Positions 27,559 through 35,400 of a stretch of 64,000 nucleotides of DNA are shown piece by piece. Origin of the DNA: Streptomyces sp. TLI_235. GTDB lineage: Bacteria; Actinomycetota; Actinomycetes; Streptomycetales; Streptomycetaceae. The notes beneath the pieces are model-generated. The model did no database searches, was not told where the DNA came from, and was given only the letters and a program-made list of their open reading frames with translations. Positions within the stretch are counted from its first letter, which is position 1; the number at the start of each line of letters is the position of its first letter. The DNA is taken from contig NSGV01000004.1 in the NCBI GenBank assembly GCA_002300355.1, positions 248,001 through 312,000 on the forward strand, read 5' to 3'. Made by a program: the position numbers and the translations under genes.

Positions 27559-27627
27559 GGATTCCTCCATCCGTGAGCGGGCCGTTGCCTCGGTGCCACG
27601 CTACGGCCGGCGGCAGCCGGCCCGGGA

Positions 27628-27641
27628 GGGCCGACCGGCCC
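27628..27641. promoter_or_regulatory. Palindromic box, Usp/LuxR divergent promoter
   Basis: GGGCCGACCGGCCC matches the 14-bp consensus. It lies 70 bp from the Usp start and 67 bp from the regulator start, so it could serve both and allow autoregulation. Confidence 0.68.
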
Positions 27642-27707
27642 CGCCGCCGGGGCCGGTGTGCACAACCCGTCCCGGCACGGGACGGCGACACCGGACAGCC
27701 CGTACAG

Positions 27708-28373
27708 GTGTTCCTGCTGGACGACCACGAGATCGTGCGGCGTGGCGTGAAGGACCTGCTGGACGCCGAGCCCGACATCGAGGTCGTGGGCGAGGCGGGC
27801 ACCTGCGCCCAGGCGCTGGCCCGGGTGCCCGCCCTCAAGCCCCGGGTGGCCGTGCTCGACGTCCGGCTGCCCGACGGCGACGGGGTCACGGTCTGCCGCG
27901 AGCTGCGGGACCGGATGCCCGGGCTCGCCTGCCTGATGCTGACGTCCTTCGACGACGACGACGCGCTGCTGGACGCGATCATGGCCGGCGCGGCCGGCTA
28001 CGTGCTCAAGCAGGTCAAGGGCGCGGACCTGGTCAGTGCCGTCCGCACCGTGGCGGCCGGCCAGTCGATGCTCGACCCGGCCACCACCAGCAAGCTGATG
28101 GCGAACCTGCGCCACCCCGACGAGACCGACACCGAGGACCCCCTCGACCGGCTGACGCCCCGCGAGCGGGAGATCCTCGCCCTGGTGGGGGAGGGCAGGA
28201 CCAACCGGGAGATCGGCAAGGAGCTCTACCTCGCCGAGAAGACCGTCAAGAACCACGTGTCGCGGCTGCTCGCCAAGCTCGGCGTCGAACGGCGCCTGCA
28301 GGCCGCCGTGCTCGCCGTACAGGCCGACGTCGAGTACCACCCGCCGCACGACCGACCACCGCACGCGCACTGA
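27708..28373 (+). CDS. LuxR/NarL-type response regulator (DevR/OsdR-like)
   Basis: A 221-residue regulator with a receiver domain (VFLLDDHEIVRRGVKDLLDA; phospho-acceptor Asp in VAVLDVRLPDGDG; Thr/Lys switch residues in LMLTSFDDDD and GYVLKQVKGADL) and a C-terminal LuxR helix-turn-helix (LTPREREILALVGEGRTNRE, then LYLAEKTVKNHVSRLLAKLG). It closely follows the DevR/DosR layout, which in Streptomyces corresponds to OsdR-like dormancy regulators. GTG at 27708 is the only nearby in-frame start and has no obvious ribosome site, so the first few residues may be wrong or lost. Its kinase partner is a relic at 29876-30043. It is the likely reader of the shared palindrome. Confidence 0.9.
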   Translation: MFLLDDHEIVRRGVKDLLDAEPDIEVVGEAGTCAQALARVPALKPRVAVLDVRLPDGDGVTVCRELRDRMPGLACLMLTSFDDDDALLDAIMAGAAGYVLKQVKGADLVSAVRTVAAGQSMLDPATTSKLMANLRHPDETDTEDPLDRLTPREREILALVGEGRTNREIGKELYLAEKTVKNHVSRLLAKLGVERRLQAAVLAVQADVEYHPPHDRPPHAH

Positions 28374-28393
28374 GCCGGTCGTCCCGGCGGACA

Positions 28394-28407
28394 GGGCCGC
28401 TCGGCCC
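28394..28407. promoter_or_regulatory. Palindromic box upstream of the SHOCT/nitroreductase genes
   Basis: GGGCCGCTCGGCCC fits the consensus and lies 77 bp before the SHOCT protein start. Confidence 0.65.
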
Positions 28408-28483
28408 ATGTGTTCGGGCCGCCGCAGGCGGACCGTGGGGGTGAGGGCATCCGCCCCCGACCCGCCCGGACCAGGAGGCCGTG

Positions 28484-28783
28484 ATGATGTACTGGAACGG
28501 CCACGGCATGAACGGCTGGGGCATCGCCCTGATGAGCCTCAGCACCCTGCTCGTCCTCGGGCTGCTGACCGCCGGCGTCGTCCTGCTGGCCCGCTACCTC
28601 GGCCGCGCGACCGTCGAGCCGCCCGCCCGACCGCCGGCCGAACCCCCGGCAGCACCGCACACCGAGCCCCGCGCCCCCGAAGCGCTGCTCGCCGAGCGCC
28701 TGGCCCGCGGTCAGATCGACGCCGACGAGTACCGGCAGCGCCTGGACGCCCTGCGCTCGGCCCACCGGCCGGCCTCCGGCTGA
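28484..28783 (+). CDS. Small membrane protein with SHOCT domain
   Basis: A 99-residue protein with an aromatic, Met/His/Gly-rich start (MMYWNGHGMNGWG), one membrane helix (SLSTLLVLGLLTAGVVLLARYL), a Pro-rich linker, and a C-terminal SHOCT module (ALLAERLARGQIDADEYRQRLDAL). SHOCT domains are short oligomerisation helices. Starts GTG 28481, ATG 28484 and ATG 28487 are all possible; AGGAGG at about 28473 favours 28484. It is followed 26 bp later by the nitroreductase gene and is probably co-transcribed. Confidence 0.85.
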   Translation: MMYWNGHGMNGWGIALMSLSTLLVLGLLTAGVVLLARYLGRATVEPPARPPAEPPAAPHTEPRAPEALLAERLARGQIDADEYRQRLDALRSAHRPASG

Positions 28784-28809
28784 CCCGCCGACGGACCGGA
28801 GGAAACACC

Positions 28810-29802
28810 ATGCCCGCCATCGCCCTGGACGCCGCCGCCCTGGAGACGCTGGTCGCCGCGGCGGTCGCCGCGCCGTCCATCCACAACAGCCAGCCCTGGC
28901 ACTTCCGGCTGCGCCCCGAGACCTCGACGCTGGAGGTGCGCGCCGTTGCGGAGCGGACCCTGCCCCGGACCGACCCGCGGGGCCAGGCCCTGCACATCTC
29001 GGTCGGCGCCGCGGTCTTCAACATCCAGGTGGCGGCCCGCCACCTGGGATGGGCCCCCGAGGTCCGGCTGCTGCCCGACCCCGCCGAACCCGACCTGCTG
29101 GCCGCCGTCGAACTCGACCGGCCCGCCCTCGCCGTCCTGCCCAGCACCGCCGAGCTGTACGGGGCGATCTGGCACCGGCACACCGTCCGCCGACCGTTCA
29201 CCGGACCACCCGTCCCGGCCGCCGTCCTCGCCGACCTCGTCGCAGCCGCCCGGGCCGAGGAGACCGTGCTCGACATCCCCGGCCCGCAGGAGGTCCAGCG
29301 GCTGCTCCAGCTGACCGCCGAGGCGGAGCGGAGCAACACCACGGACCCCGGGCGGCGCGCCGAGAGCCGCGCCTGGATCCAGCCCCCCGGCGGCCCGCCG
29401 TACGGGATCCCGCGCAGCGCCCTCGGACCGCAGGACGCCGCAGGCCACCTGCCGGTGCGGGACTTCTCCGCCATCGACCCGGCCGAGCACCGGGCGCCCG
29501 CCGCCTTCGAGGCCCATCCGTGCATCGCCGTCCTGTCCACCGAACGGGACGACCCGGCGGACTGGCTGAGGGCCGGTCTGGCACTGCAGCACGTGCTGCT
29601 GGTCGCCACCGTCCACCAGGTCCGCGCGTCGATGCTGCACCAGGCCGTCGAGTGGCCCGAGCTGCGGTGGGAGATGCGGGACCCGTCGCACGGGCCCGGC
29701 TGCGTGCAGATGATCCTCAGGCTCGGCTACGGCCCCGAAGGCGCCCCGACACCGCGGCTCCCGGTCACCGACAGCATCGACAGGAACGACGAAGCGGAGT
29801 GA
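28810..29802 (+). CDS. Acg-family nitroreductase-like protein
   Basis: A 330-residue protein of the Acg/Rv3131 group of degenerate nitroreductases. The signature AVAAPSIHNSQPWHFRL is at residues about 16-32, IWHRHTVRRPFTGPPV in the middle and a C-terminal half with LRAGLALQHVLLVATVHQVR. These proteins resemble flavin-dependent nitroreductases fused in tandem. In mycobacteria they belong to the DevR dormancy regulon and may sequester flavin rather than catalyse reduction. The ribosome site is GGAGGAAACACC. It lies in the same unit as the SHOCT protein. Confidence 0.9.
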   Translation: MPAIALDAAALETLVAAAVAAPSIHNSQPWHFRLRPETSTLEVRAVAERTLPRTDPRGQALHISVGAAVFNIQVAARHLGWAPEVRLLPDPAEPDLLAAVELDRPALAVLPSTAELYGAIWHRHTVRRPFTGPPVPAAVLADLVAAARAEETVLDIPGPQEVQRLLQLTAEAERSNTTDPGRRAESRAWIQPPGGPPYGIPRSALGPQDAAGHLPVRDFSAIDPAEHRAPAAFEAHPCIAVLSTERDDPADWLRAGLALQHVLLVATVHQVRASMLHQAVEWPELRWEMRDPSHGPGCVQMILRLGYGPEGAPTPRLPVTDSIDRNDEAE

Positions 29803-29875
29803 GCCCAGGCAGCCGGCGCGGGGACCCGCCGGACCGGCCGCCCGATCGGCCGGGTGGGCCGGGCCCGCTGCACCG

Positions 29876-30043
29876 TCCGCGCTCCGGCAGTCCGACACCG
29901 TTGCCCGCGACCGTGAGCACCAGGTCGGAGCGGGTGCTGAGCACCACCTCGACGGAGGTGGCCCCGGTGTGCCGGGCGGCGTCCAGCCTGGCCTGGAGTA
30001 CGTCGAGGAGATCGTCCAGACGGAGCTGCGACAGGGGGATCCG
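29876..30043 (-). pseudogene. GAF sensor histidine kinase relic (DevS/OsdK-like), N-C fused
   Basis: One reverse frame reads LSQLRLDDLLDVLQARLDAA, the usual N-terminal helix ahead of the first GAF domain of DevS-like kinases, directly followed by RHTGATSVEVVLSTRSDLVL and TVAGNGVGLPE, which is the N- and G1-box part of the HATPase domain. About 400 residues between them (both GAF domains, the His-box and part of the ATPase) are gone, joined near 29974. Sequence after GLPERGR is unrecognisable. This was probably the cognate sensor of the response regulator at 27708. Confidence 0.78.
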
Positions 30044-30134
30044 CCCTCGTCGCGGGAGCTTGCCCCGTCTCCTCCCTCCCGGTCGGACGGCCGATTCCGG
30101 CCTAGGGGTGGTTGCCCGCACGCGCCGTGGCAGT

Positions 30135-30169
30135 GGGCCGCTCGACCCGCCCTGCGGGCCGTCCGGCCC
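30135..30169. promoter_or_regulatory. Two palindromic boxes upstream of the HTH-PPOX/CBS operon
   Basis: GGGCCGCTCGACCC (30135-30148) and GGGCCGTCCGGCCC (30156-30169) start 21 bp apart, two helical turns. The second lies 80 bp before the start at 30250. Confidence 0.7.
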
Positions 30170-30249
30170 ATGGTGCCGGCACCGGGCCGGCACGACGCTG
30201 AAAGGGAAGCCCGGCAGTCGCCTTCTTCCGCACCCGAGGACCGTGGGCC

Positions 30250-30975
30250 ATGAACACGAACAGCACGCTGCCCGCCCTGACCGGCTTGTTCGACGGCATA
30301 CCGGAAGACATCACCCGACGGGTCGTCGCACGGTGTCGCCAACTCGGCCTCACCCAGGACGGCGCGGCCGCCCGCGCCGGAATGTCGCCCCGGTACCTCG
30401 GCCACCTCCTGGACTTCGGACCGGGCTTCGACCCGGGTGCGATGTTCCGCCTGGCGCACGTCCTCGGGCTGAGCAAGGAGGATCTCGTCGAAGGACGCCC
30501 CGACGCCCCTCCCGGCGGCCCACCGGCGGCCCTGCACCCCCGACTGCTCAGGCTCACCGAGAAGGAGTGCTGGGAGCGGCTGGGCACCCACGGCGTCGGC
30601 CGGATCGCAATGCCGGGCCGGCCCTACCCGATCGTTCTGCCGGTCAACTACACCGTGGACGGCCGGGCGATCGCCTACCGGACCGCCGACTTCGGAGTCG
30701 CGGCCACGGCCGCCGGCTCCGACGTCGGCTTCGAGGTGGATCGGGTGGACGACGCGAGCAGCTCCGGGTGGAGCGTCCTGATCGGCGGAAGGGCGGAGCG
30801 CGTCGGGGATCCCGCGGAGGACCACCGGCTCGACCGGCTGGCCGCCACCGAACCCTGGGCGGGCGGCACCCGGCACCTGTGGATCCGCATCGCGCCGGAG
30901 ACCGTGACCGGCCGCGTCATCCTCCCCGCCGGGGGCGGAGCGGAAGTCGAACGCCGTGAGGGAGGCGGGTCATGA
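30250..30975 (+). CDS. HTH plus pyridoxamine 5'-phosphate oxidase-like protein
   Basis: A 241-residue two-domain protein. Residues about 15-80 are an XRE-like helix-turn-helix (VVARCRQLGLTQDGAAARAG, then MSPRYLGHLLD). Residues about 98-225 are a PPOX-type split-barrel flavin/heme-binding domain (LTEKECWERLGTHGVGRIAM, PIVLPVNYTVDGRAIAYRT, VGFEVDRVDD). Such fusions are common in actinobacterial stress clusters and may be redox- or flavin-responsive regulators. Two boxes precede it. Its TGA overlaps the ATG of the CBS gene. Confidence 0.88.
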   Translation: MNTNSTLPALTGLFDGIPEDITRRVVARCRQLGLTQDGAAARAGMSPRYLGHLLDFGPGFDPGAMFRLAHVLGLSKEDLVEGRPDAPPGGPPAALHPRLLRLTEKECWERLGTHGVGRIAMPGRPYPIVLPVNYTVDGRAIAYRTADFGVAATAAGSDVGFEVDRVDDASSSGWSVLIGGRAERVGDPAEDHRLDRLAATEPWAGGTRHLWIRIAPETVTGRVILPAGGGAEVERREGGGS

Positions 30976-31598
30976 GACACCGACGGGTGGCCGACGTGAT
31001 GACCCGGAAGGTGGTCCGCGTCCCACCGGACACCGGCTTCCGCGAGATCGCGGCAACGCTGGCCGTGCACCGGATCAGCGCCGTGCCGGTGGTCGACCGT
31101 GCGGACCGTCCGATCGGCATCGTGTCCGAGGCGGACCTGCTGCACACCCAGGCCCTCCAGGACGACCCCGCAGAGATGCGGGCCGCACCCCGGCGGGACG
31201 GTGACAGAGCCACGGCCGCCGAGCTGATGTCCGCCCCGCCCGTCTGCACCACGGCGGACGCCAGCGTGGTCGCCGCCGCCCGGCAGATGGAGCGGCACGG
31301 GGTGAAGCGCCTGCCCGTGGTGGACACCGACGGCCGACTGGTCGGCATGGTCAGCAGAGCCGACCTGGTGCAGGTTTTCCTCCGGGACGACCGGGCCGTA
31401 GAACAGGAGATCGTCGACGAGGTGCTCTGCGAGATCGAAGGCGTCGACCCCGCCGCCGTGAGCGTGAGGGTCGACCAGGGGCGGGTGACGCTCGGCGGAA
31501 CCATCGACCCGCCCTACCTGGCCCCGATCGTCAGCAGGCTGTGCCGCTCGATCGACGGGGTCGTCTCCGTCACCGACGAGACCGAGAAGCGCGGTTGA
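30972..31598 (+). CDS. CBS-pair and BON domain protein
   Basis: A 208-residue protein. CBS motif 1 is at about residues 7-60 (VADVMTRKVVRVPPDTGFRE, ISAVPVVDRADRPIGIVSEA) and CBS motif 2 at about 80-135 (LMSAPPVCTTADASVVAAAR, KRLPVVDTDGRLVGMVSRAD). A C-terminal BON-like domain spans about 145-205 (VSVRVDQGRVTLGGTI). CBS pairs bind adenosine nucleotides and BON domains bind membranes or ligands. It starts within the stop codon of the PPOX gene (ATGA). It is paralogous to the next gene. Confidence 0.9.
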   Translation: MRHRRVADVMTRKVVRVPPDTGFREIAATLAVHRISAVPVVDRADRPIGIVSEADLLHTQALQDDPAEMRAAPRRDGDRATAAELMSAPPVCTTADASVVAAARQMERHGVKRLPVVDTDGRLVGMVSRADLVQVFLRDDRAVEQEIVDEVLCEIEGVDPAAVSVRVDQGRVTLGGTIDPPYLAPIVSRLCRSIDGVVSVTDETEKRG

Positions 31599-31650
31599 AG
31601 CGACCGAGTCGTCGTGAGAGTGCAGACCGGACAGAGGAGGAGCGAGGACC

Positions 31651-32346
31651 ATGCAGCACCGGAGCGTTCACGACCTCATGACCCGGGAAGTGGTGACCGC
31701 GCGGCCGGACACGCCGTTCAAGTCGGTCGTGGCCCTGTTCCACCGCAACGACATCACGGCCGTCCCCGTCCTCGACGACGAGGACAGGCCGGTCGGCATG
31801 GTCTCCGAGGCGGACCTGATGCGCAAGGAGGCGGTGCTGCCCGACCCCGAGGGCCACACAGCGGGGCGATGGCTGCCCCCGAAGGACCGCGCCCGCGCCG
31901 AGGCGGAGACGGCCGGAGGCCTGATGACCTCGCCGGCGATCACCGCCCGGACCGGCTGGTCGGTGCCGGAAGCCGCCCGGCAGATGGACAAGCACAAGGT
32001 GAAGCGACTCCCCGTGGTGGACGAGGCCGGCCGCCTCGTGGGCATCGTGAGCCGCCGCGACCTGCTGGAGGTCTTCCTGCGGCACGACGTAGCGATCCGT
32101 GAGGAGATCGTCCACGACGTGCTCGGCGAGATCCTCCGGACCTCCCCGGAGGACGTCAGGGTGACCGTGCAGGACGGCGTCGTCACGGTTGCCGGCCGCC
32201 TTCCGCGGCGCAGCCTGATCCCGATCGCCGAACAGCTGTGCCGGGCCGTCGACGGAGTCGTGGCAGTCCACCAGACGCTCGACTGGGCCGAGGACGACAC
32301 CGAGGCCGGTCTCGAACACCCCCGCGCCTACCGGGCCGGCCGCTGA
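31651..32346 (+). CDS. CBS-pair and BON domain protein (paralogue)
   Basis: A 231-residue paralogue of the preceding protein with the same CBS-CBS-BON order: VHDLMTREVVTARPDTPFKS, ITAVPVLDDEDRPVGMVSEA, KRLPVVDEAGRLVGIVSRRD and VRVTVQDGVVTVAGRLP. The linker between the CBS motifs is longer and charged. The ribosome site is AGAGGAGGAGCGAGGACC. It lies 52 bp after its paralogue and is the last gene of the operon, followed by a strong hairpin at 32402. Probably adenine-nucleotide-sensing; no direct evidence. Confidence 0.9.
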   Translation: MQHRSVHDLMTREVVTARPDTPFKSVVALFHRNDITAVPVLDDEDRPVGMVSEADLMRKEAVLPDPEGHTAGRWLPPKDRARAEAETAGGLMTSPAITARTGWSVPEAARQMDKHKVKRLPVVDEAGRLVGIVSRRDLLEVFLRHDVAIREEIVHDVLGEILRTSPEDVRVTVQDGVVTVAGRLPRRSLIPIAEQLCRAVDGVVAVHQTLDWAEDDTEAGLEHPRAYRAGR

Positions 32347-32401
32347 GCCGGTATACGACCGGATTCGGACCGCCTCGCCGTGACGGCGGTCCGTCACACG
32401 A

Positions 32402-32436
32402 GCCGGTGCCGCCCGTCGTCCACGGGCGGCACCGGC
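32402..32436. terminator. Terminator hairpin after the CBS operon
   Basis: Perfect 15-bp arms GCCGGTGCCGCCCGT (32402-32416) and ACGGGCGGCACCGGC (32422-32436) have a 5-nt loop and no U-tract, as is usual in high-GC actinobacteria. It lies 56 bp past the CBS stop. It marks the right edge of the stress block before the insertion-sequence region. Confidence 0.75.
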
Positions 32437-32559
32437 ACCGGGCTCAACGGCCGCCAGCAGGCCCGTCGGTCCGGATGCGCCGACCGGTCACCGACGACGT
32501 GCGGATCCAGACGTCGCGACCGCGCCCGACCCACGGATCGGGGCGACCCGGATTCGTCA

Positions 32560-33389
32560 GACGACCACCTCGGGGGCGTCCAGCCGTACGGCGGTGCCCT
32601 TGACCAACGCGCTAGAACCGATGTGGCCGACCGCCGCGGGAGCCGCGCTTCTTGCGGTTGCCGATCTGGTCGCGGTTCTCGGGATTGTGCAGCCGATGCG
32701 GCGTCTGCGCAGGTAGACGCGGTTCGCGCGGGAGCCGTACGCCTTGTCGGCGCGGACCTTGTCAGGCCGGGTGCGCGGACGCCCCGGGCCGAGCCTGGGC
32801 ACACGGATGCGGCCCAGGACAACCTGGAACTGCGGGGAGTCACCACGCTGTCCGGCCGTGATCACGAGCGACATCAGCTTCTGGGCCTGCTCGACCGCCA
32901 GGTGGATCTTGGTAGTCAGTCCGCCACGGGAGCGTCCTAGTCCGTGGTCGTCGGGCCCGGTGAAGACGCCGCCGGGTGGCTCGACCTGCAGGTCCCCCTT
33001 TTGCGCGCACCGGCTGCGTGCTGGTGGGCGCGGGTGATCGTGGAGTCCACGGAGATGTCCCAGGTGATCAGGCCCTTCGCATCGGCTCGGGTCTGGAGCT
33101 GTTCGAGGGATCCGGTGCCACGCGCCGTCGCGCTGCCAGCGGCGGAACAGCCCGTACACCGTCTCCCGCGGCCCGTACCGCTCGGGCAGATCCCGCCACG
33201 GTACGCCCGTGCGGGTGCGGAACCGTATCCCGTTTGTCAGCTGCCGCTTCGTGTGCACCGGCGGCCGACCGGCCTTGATGCCCTGCGGCAGCAGCGGTTC
33301 CAGCACCGCCCACTGCGCATCCGTCAGATCTCCCCGAGCCATGGAACGTGATCATCGCATGACCTTGATCCACTTTCGATGCAGACCCC
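32560..33389 (-). mobile_element. IS5-family insertion sequence relic A with one terminal repeat
   Basis: The reverse-strand transposase starts at 33342 (MARGDLTDAQWAVLEPLLPQ, then VPWRDLPERYGPRETVYGLF). The catalytic region around the first Asp is out of frame at about 33060-33110. The DDE-domain text resumes (GRSRGGLTTKIHLAVEQAQK, RADKAYGSRANRVYLRRR) until a lost base breaks IPENRDQIGNRKKRGSRGG near 32685. The C-terminal Glu helix is missing, and the frame ends in an unrelated tail. The 5' end of the element is the inverted repeat at 33364-33388. The element is inactive. Confidence 0.85.
33364..33388 (-). repeat. Terminal inverted repeat of IS relic A
   Basis: Read on the reverse strand it begins GGGTCTGCATCGAAAGTGG and ends ATCAAG. 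It matches 19 of 25 bases of the terminal repeat of relic C at 34802-34826, and it sits 22 bp upstream of the transposase start. Confidence 0.7.
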
Positions 33390-33583
33390 AGGGTGTCGAC
33401 CTTGCGTGGGAGGCCCTGCCTTTCACCTGGGAGGAAGCCGGTTCCGGCAGATGGCCGGTGAGCGGTTGCCCGCCCGGCACCCGCCTGCCTACCTTCGATT
33501 CATCGACCGGCGGCCAGAGCAGAGGTCGAGAGATCCCACCCGCCGCCGAGCCGAGTGCTCGGCTACGCTCCGGAAGGTTTGAA

Positions 33584-34297
33584 ATGAGCATTCAGGGACG
33601 GAAGGTCGCCGTCATCACTGGCGCCTCGCAGGGCATCGGCGCCGGCCTCGTCGCGGCCTACGCCAAGCTCGACTACGCCGTCGTCGCCACCTCGCGGTCG
33701 ATCGCCCCGACCGAAGACGCCGGTATCCTGACCGTACCCGGCGACATCGCCGACCCGGCCACCGCCGAGCGCGTCATCTCCGCCGGCATCGAACGGTTCG
33801 GCCGGATCGACACCCTCGTCAACAACGCGGGCATTTTCATCCCCAAGCCCTTCACCGACTACACGGCCGAGGACTACGCGGCCATGACCGGCGTGAACCT
33901 GTACGGGTTCTTCCGGATCACCCAACTGGCCGTCGGCCAGATGCTCGGTCAGGGCGGTGGCCACATCGTCAACCTCACCACCAGCCTGGTCGACAACGCC
34001 GACACCAGGGTCCCTTCGGTGCTCCTCTCACTCACCAAGGGCGGTCTGCAGTCCGCGACCAAGTCCCTCGCCATCGAGTACGCCACCCGCGGCATCCGGG
34101 TGAACGCCGTCTCCCCCGGCACCACCCGCACCCCGATGCACGCCGGGGAGCCCGAGGACTTCCTGGCCGGCCTGCAGCCCACCGGCCGGCTCGGCGAGGT
34201 CAGCGACATCGTCGACGCGGTCGTCTACCTGGAGAACGCGCCGTTCGTGACCGGCGCGATCCTCCACGTCGACGGCGGTATGAGCGCTGGCCACTGA
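33584..34297 (+). CDS. Short-chain dehydrogenase/reductase family protein
   Basis: A 237-residue classical SDR with the NAD(P) loop TGASQGIGAGL (residues about 11-21), NNAG motif in TLVNNAGIF, helix-4 Asn in MTGVNLYGFF, and C-terminal RVNAVSPGTTRTPMH and GAILHVDGGM. At the usual YxxxK position the sequence is VLLSLTKGG: the Lys is present but the catalytic Tyr is Leu. Activity may be altered, or a neighbouring residue may substitute. A 7-bp inverted repeat (AGCCGAG TG CTCGGCT, 33549-33564) directly precedes the start. The gene is boxed in by IS relics and may have moved with them. Confidence 0.9.
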   Translation: MSIQGRKVAVITGASQGIGAGLVAAYAKLDYAVVATSRSIAPTEDAGILTVPGDIADPATAERVISAGIERFGRIDTLVNNAGIFIPKPFTDYTAEDYAAMTGVNLYGFFRITQLAVGQMLGQGGGHIVNLTTSLVDNADTRVPSVLLSLTKGGLQSATKSLAIEYATRGIRVNAVSPGTTRTPMHAGEPEDFLAGLQPTGRLGEVSDIVDAVVYLENAPFVTGAILHVDGGMSAGH

Positions 34298-34372
34298 AAC
34301 CCGGCCACCCGACAGCGCACCGTCAGGACGAGTCTGACCCGTACCCGAGCGGCTGCGCCAGCAATCGAGGGC

Positions 34373-34778
34373 GTGATCTGGCGGTTCAAGACGGGCGGGC
34401 AGTGGCGGGAGATGCCGCAGGAGTTCGGCGCCTGGCAGGCCGTCTCCAATCGCTTCCGGCAATGGCGTGACGCCGGCGTGCTCGAGGCTCCCGCGGCAAC
34501 CGCACCCACCTGCGCAGACGCCGCATCAAGGCAGTCATCCCGGAGGCGAGGGACCAGACCGCCAACCGGAAGAACGAGGGCTCCAAGGGCGGCGACCCAT
34601 CAGCCACGACGCAGAGCTCTACAAGTAACGGAACACCGTCGAGCGCCTGATCAACAAGCTCAAGCCCTGGCGAGGCATCGCCACCCGGTACGACAAGACC
34701 CCGGACAGCTACCTCGCCGGCCTCCATCTGCGAGCCTCAATGATCTGGCTCAAAGCCCTCACCCGGACCGGACGATGA
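34373..34778 (+). mobile_element. IS5-family transposase relic B with internal deletion
   Basis: From GTG 34373 the frame reads VIWRFKTGGQWREMPQEFGA and WQAVSNRFRQWRDAGVLE, a transposase N-terminus. It passes at about 34490 straight into the C-terminal sequence RRRRIKAVIPEARDQTANRK. The rest (SHDAELYK, RNTVERLINKLKPWRGIATR, YLAGLHLRASMIWLKALTR) requires a frame change near 34600 and contains an in-frame stop. The central part of the DDE domain, with both catalytic Asp residues, is absent. The element is inactive; no terminal repeats were seen. Confidence 0.8.
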
Positions 34779-34801
34779 TCGCGACTCGATACACGCCGCC
34801 A

Positions 34802-35229
34802 GGGTCCGTCTTCAAAGAGGATCAAGCGATGAGAGATCATGTCGGGCGTGATACGTCGTCATGAGCTTTCGGATGCCGAGTGGCCGTGCTCTCGCGGTTC
34901 CTGCCCAGTTCCGGAACCGCGGGCCGGCCACGCAGTGATGACCGGGTGGTGCTGAACGGGATCGTGTGGAAGCTGCGTATGGGTTCGGCCTGGCGCGATG
35001 TGCCGGAGCGGTACGGCGATCGTGCAGGCCCACCAGCACGCCGCCGGCGGGAAAAGGGATCCCTCGACCGGGACGAAGCGGGTGAGCACGCCCTCGGCCG
35101 ATCCCGTGGCGGACTGAGCACCAAGGTCCACCTGGCCTGCGACGGACGCGGACGCCCGCTCGGCTTCGTCCTGACCGGCGGCAACCGCAACGACGGCACC
35201 CGCTTCGAAGCCGTCATGGCCGACATCAG
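34802..35229 (+). mobile_element. IS5-family insertion sequence relic C with terminal repeat
   Basis: It begins with the terminal repeat 34802-34826 (GGGTCCGTCTTCAAAGAGG, ends ATCAAG). The transposase start GTG 34844 reads VIRRHELSDAEW, loses one base, then continues VLSRFLPSSGTAGRP to AWRDVPERYG. There it jumps, by internal deletion near 35022, to VQAHQHAAGGKRDP. After another shift comes LGRSRGGLSTKVHLACDGRG up to EAVMADIR, where it is cut at 35229. Both the middle and the 3' end are lost, so it is inactive. Confidence 0.82.
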
Positions 35230-35400
35230 GCCGCCGTCACCATCGCCTCGATCCTGCTCTGGATCTGATCTTTGAAGACGATCTCTACGCGAGCGTCGCC
35301 GAACTCGCCGCGCAGCAGAGTCGCGAGTCCGGGGTCCCCCGAGCGCGGCACGGACCGGCCGAATGTCTGGTAGTCCAGCGTCTCGCGGAAGGCAGTCATG
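35226..35400 (-). pseudogene. Truncated unknown gene abutting IS relic C
   Basis: From ATG 35400 the reverse strand encodes MTAFRETLDYQTFGRSVPRS and continues LATLLRGEFGDARVEIVFKD to a stop at 35226. The 57 residues look protein-like and end abruptly at the edge of relic C, so this is probably the 5' part of a larger gene. I do not recognise the family. Confidence 0.45.
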
